Source: Christensenella sp. UBA941
GTDB lineage: Bacteria; Bacillota; Clostridia; Christensenellales; UBA941
Length of the DNA: 13,163 bases
Assembly (NCBI GenBank): GCA_002293365.1
Contig: DBDD01000356.1
Location: forward strand, 1 to 13,163
Direction: 5' to 3'
The notes under the pieces are model-generated. The model did no database searches and was not told where the DNA came from. It saw only the letters and a program-made list of their open reading frames with translations. Below are positions 10,425 to 13,163 of this stretch, piece after piece. The first letter of the stretch is position 1. The number at the start of each line of letters is the position of its first letter. A program made the translations under genes and the position numbers.

Positions 10425-13163
10425 CCGGTTTGCGTTCCTTCTTCGCAGCTTGTCTGTTCTTCCTGTAGAAAAACAGGAACAGCAGGCCCATCAGAGAATT
10501 GATCAGCACCATTATCCACAGCGTCATATCCGTTTCATCGCCCGTTTTCGGGACTTTCGTATTCAATGCGAATACGGCTTCAAGCGTATGGTCGGCGTTT
10601 ATGTTTTCAAACGTATAGGTCTGCGAGTAGCCTATGCTCGCGCCGTCTACGATTACATCGCCCACATGATACCCGTACGCAGGATTTATGGCGATGGTCA
10701 CGCTTTCTCCGGCCTGAACCGTGATCGTTCCGGAGGGCGCTACGCTGCCGTTTGGGCCTGCTTCCGCTATGATCGTATACGACTTCGGCGTTTGGAGGGC
10801 CGTCCAATCCGAACCGCCGCCGGAGCTAGAGCCGGAGCCGTAGCCGAGTTCCAGGCCAAGTATATTGGGAACCGTACCTGCGCCCGCCGGCCAAAACCAT
10901 GCCACAATCGAATGATCCGCCTGCACGTCTGTAAAGATGTATGAGTTCACAGGGCCTACGCTGATTCCATCAACCTTTACGTCAAATACTCTATAGCCCT
11001 TTGCCGGGTTTATGGCAAAGCTGCGCGTCCCGCCGTTCTCGACGCTAATCATGCCGGAGGGCGAAACCGTTCCGCCGGGCGATCCTGTAATAAAGTTAAT
11101 CGCATTCACTCCTCCGGAGGGCGACGGGACGATCAAGCTTGGCGTTAGAGCCTTTGCTGATATGATAAAGCCGCTCGGAGCGAAATTTGCCTTAAGCGTG
11201 ACGTTGCCTCTTGGCATATGGAACGACGCCGGGTTCACGTTTGAGTCGATGGGTACGCCGTTTACCGTCCATCCTGTAAAGATGGATAACGGCGAGGGAA
11301 CCGCCTCCACGTTCACGAAGTCGCCCGCAATATAAGCGCCGGACGGCGTGCCTATTACGCTGCCGCCCGTTCCCGCGGAAACGGATAGGATTCGATCTTC
11401 CATCGCAAAAGCGTAGGCGCTGAATTTATTCACACGCAGCAGCACATACCGCCCGTCCTGCGTAAAGTATTCGCCGCTTCCAACGCCTTCCGGCAGCTGC
11501 TCGGCGGGCAGGCTTCCGTGTATGCGATATACCGCGTCGATCGTCCTACCGCGCAGATTTTCGGGCAGAGGCACGAAGATTTCAAGATATTTATTCCCCA
11601 GGTCGTGCAGGTATTCGTCTCTTTCGCTAAGCCAAAGGCGCTCTTCCGGCGTATGGTACTTCTTTAATACGGACAAATCCACATACTGCACCGATTGCTG
11701 GCCTTCGGCCGCCGCCATGGCGTCCAGCGCGGTCATATCCGCCGGAGCGGCCTCATCCGCGAGCAGCTGTATTTCCACAGTGCCGCCTTCAGCTACGAAG
11801 TCCTTGTCAGCCTGCGGATACTGCGACGAGTCATCTGCGAAAAGCTCGGGCAGGCCGCCTACGGACACTTTCGGCGCGCCTTCTTCTACAATAACCCTGC
11901 TCTCCGTTTTGCCGGGGGCGAAGCGTATAACCGGGACAATTACGCTCATGCCGTTCTCGATTAAAATGCTCTCCGTAATCTTATATTCGCCATTGTCGGC
12001 GACTACGTTGTACCGGCCGTCCGGAATGCCCAGGAACTTATACGTAAAGGTTCCCAGCGGCTCGATAACCTGCTTTAGAGTCGGAGCGACGACCGTACTG
12101 CCCTCGTGCAGCGTCACTTCAACAGTGATGGGATTGTTCGGATCCTCGTTGACGATTTCTCCCTCGATCTCCGCGCCGACCTGCGTATTCGGCACCAGGA
12201 AGAGGGCGGTCGCTTCCGCATACAGGCCCCCGGCCAAGCTGCCGGGCAGCCCGTCCTCGCCAGTGTTGACCGCTGTCAGCCGCACCTCGTAGACAAAGGT
12301 CGGCTTAAGCTCTTCGGCGGGAATGATCTCCTCAATGACCGGCAAAACTCCGGCGGCAACGCTGTCGTCCGCGTACAAGGTTATCCATTCGCCGCTTCCC
12401 TGTTCGCGATACTCCATTATCACGTCGTATTCGTGCTGAGCGAAGGTCACGCTTCCACGCAGACTTATATCAACGGGCACGCCGTCGGAATCCGTCCGAA
12501 TGTTCGGCGGCATCAGATATATTACGGGGGGAGCGACCCATACCGCGTACAGCGTTACGTTTGAATTGTCGGCCGCTGGGCCTTCGTACGCCATGCCGGA
12601 TATCCGCTCCAAAGTGAAGGGCTCGCCCGGCGCAAAGCTTGTCACCGTACCGTTTTGATTCGTACTCCAGCCGGCGAATTTAAAGCCTTCCCGCTTCATC
12701 GCTCCGGGCTCCGCGAGCGCGACCGTATAGCTGCCAGATAAGGGCGCCTGTACCTGCGCGGGGGCGTTTACGCCGCCGTTTGCGTCGTATATCAGATAAC
12801 GGGCTTCGGGTACTGTCGGGTCGGTGACGTTATCGTGTTCCTCTTTGTTGGTCCAGCCGTCGCCGTCGAGGTCTTCGGCGTCGTCGTTAACGCCATCGTC
12901 GTCGGTATCCTTGTCGTCCGGCTCCAAGCCGTACGTAACCTCCCAGCCGTCCCACAGGCCGTCGCCGTCCGTATCCGGGTTCTGCGGATCGGTGTTGTTG
13001 TCGTACTCCCCTTCGTTTGTAAGGCCGTCGCCGTCCGGGTCGCCGTTCGCGCCGTTGTCGCCGGTATTGTCGTCCGGCTCCAAGCCGTGGATAACCTCCC
13101 AGCCGTCCGGCAAGCCGTCGCCGTCGGTATCGGGATTTAGCGGGTCGGCGTTATTGTCGTATT
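10417..13163 (-). CDS. Large sortase-anchored surface protein, 5' end beyond window
   Basis: At least 914 residues are visible. The frame is open to the window edge, so the signal peptide and N-terminus are missing. From the N-terminal side, it begins with tandem TSP3-like Asp-rich repeats (DTDGDGLPDGWEV, DPDGDGLTN, DTDDDGVND, DLDGDGWTN), which usually bind calcium. Next comes an InlB-type repeat (YDANGG ... FKFAGWS ... LYAVW, 12540-12801), then Fn3-like and carboxypeptidase-regulatory-like beta regions (about 11860-12520). Three more InlB-like or bacterial-repeat modules follow (11179-11394, 10894-11109, 10570-10782). The last two are clearly duplicates (GGTVSPSG/NGSVAPSG ... AINPAKGY/AINPAYGY). 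The C-terminus has the sorting motif VPKTG (10540-10554), a hydrophobic helix and a basic tail, so it should be cell-wall anchored, probably by the sortase encoded two genes downstream. An adhesin role is likely; the ligand is unknown. Confidence 0.9.
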   Translation of the reverse strand, partial: YDNNADPLNPDTDGDGLPDGWEVIHGLEPDDNTGDNGANGDPDGDGLTNEGEYDNNTDPQNPDTDGDGLWDGWEVTYGLEPDDKDTDDDGVNDDAEDLDGDGWTNKEEHDNVTDPTVPEARYLIYDANGGVNAPAQVQAPLSGSYTVALAEPGAMKREGFKFAGWSTNQNGTVTSFAPGEPFTLERISGMAYEGPAADNSNVTLYAVWVAPPVIYLMPPNIRTDSDGVPVDISLRGSVTFAQHEYDVIMEYREQGSGEWITLYADDSVAAGVLPVIEEIIPAEELKPTFVYEVRLTAVNTGEDGLPGSLAGGLYAEATALFLVPNTQVGAEIEGEIVNEDPNNPITVEVTLHEGSTVVAPTLKQVIEPLGTFTYKFLGIPDGRYNVVADNGEYKITESILIENGMSVIVPVIRFAPGKTESRVIVEEGAPKVSVGGLPELFADDSSQYPQADKDFVAEGGTVEIQLLADEAAPADMTALDAMAAAEGQQSVQYVDLSVLKKYHTPEERLWLSERDEYLHDLGNKYLEIFVPLPENLRGRTIDAVYRIHGSLPAEQLPEGVGSGEYFTQDGRYVLLRVNKFSAYAFAMEDRILSVSAGTGGSVIGTPSGAYIAGDFVNVEAVPSPLSIFTGWTVNGVPIDSNVNPASFHMPRGNVTLKANFAPSGFIISAKALTPSLIVPSPSGGVNAINFITGSPGGTVSPSGMISVENGGTRSFAINPAKGYRVFDVKVDGISVGPVNSYIFTDVQADHSIVAWFWPAGAGTVPNILGLELGYGSGSSSGGGSDWTALQTPKSYTIIAEAGPNGSVAPSGTITVQAGESVTIAINPAYGYHVGDVIVDGASIGYSQTYTFENINADHTLEAVFALNTKVPKTGDETDMTLWIMVLINSLMGLLFLFFYRKNRQAAKKERKPDA
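12838..13161 (-). repeat. Tandem repeat units encoding TSP3-like calcium-binding modules
   Basis: Two consecutive units start at YDNNADP (13161) and YDNNTDP (13005). They are 156 bp and 168 bp long (52 and 56 residues), and a third start, HDNVTDP, follows at 12837. The DNA is also very similar: runs such as GACGGCTGGGAGGTTA and GGCTTGGAGCCGGACGACAA occur in both. This suggests recent duplication. More units may lie beyond the window edge. Confidence 0.85.

Noticed and set aside
12835..13140. Valine-rich 101-residue plus-strand ORF that looks like a membrane protein.
   Set aside because: It is the antisense shadow of the Asp/Gly-rich TSP3 repeats; GAC/GAT codons read backwards give valine and isoleucine.
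1..13163. CRISPR array, tRNA/rRNA genes, transposase or phage genes.
   Set aside because: No regularly spaced short repeats, no cloverleaf-like sequence and no recognisable mobile-element protein were seen on either strand.

Overview
The window looks like chromosomal DNA of an anaerobic, low-to-mid-GC Bacillota (Clostridia-type) bacterium. The evidence is a group II ECF transporter core (two EcfA ATPases plus EcfT) followed by truA, a VanZ-like protein, AGGAG ribosome sites with frequent TTG/GTG starts, an SDS22/internalin-type LRR lipoprotein, and a class B-like sortase next to a surface protein with a (V)PKTG sorting signal. Genus cannot be fixed from the sequence.

Left part (1-1960): a two-domain GT2 glycosyltransferase on the minus strand, then a divergent intergenic region. 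That region holds a small GTAGGGG/CCCCTAC-bounded inverted-repeat element and a near-consensus promoter for the ECF genes. The promoter lies so close to the ecfA1 ATG that the transcript should be nearly leaderless.

Centre (1959-8035, all plus strand): ecfA1-ecfA2-ecfT overlap each other tightly. A second copy of the GTAGGGG repeat follows and supplies the ecfT stop codon. Next come a VanZ-like membrane protein, a fragment of the same repeat, an 86-residue two-helix membrane protein, truA, and a 665-residue LRR lipoprotein overlapping truA. The usual ecfA1-ecfA2-ecfT-truA neighbourhood is thus interrupted by two membrane-protein genes and extended by an envelope lipoprotein. An extended -10 promoter with an inverted repeat in its spacer sits inside truA and could drive the LRR gene separately.

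Middle right (8036-9250): on the minus strand lie the wrecked remains of an AraC/GyrI-type regulator with frameshifts and internal deletions. An AT-rich spacer and a GT32 (DXD) sugar transferase with less GC-biased codons follow, suggesting a patch of turnover or acquisition.

Right part (9250-13163, minus strand): a compact operon read right to left. It encodes a large cell-wall-anchored surface protein (5' end beyond the window; tandem TSP3-like calcium-binding repeats, InlB-type repeats, VPKTG anchor), a 100-residue membrane protein overlapping it by 8 bp, and a sortase overlapping that by 4 bp. This is a substrate plus dedicated sortase pair with an unexplained small membrane protein between them, and it is the best candidate here for an incompletely described system. 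No tRNA, rRNA, CRISPR array, transposase or phage gene was seen.
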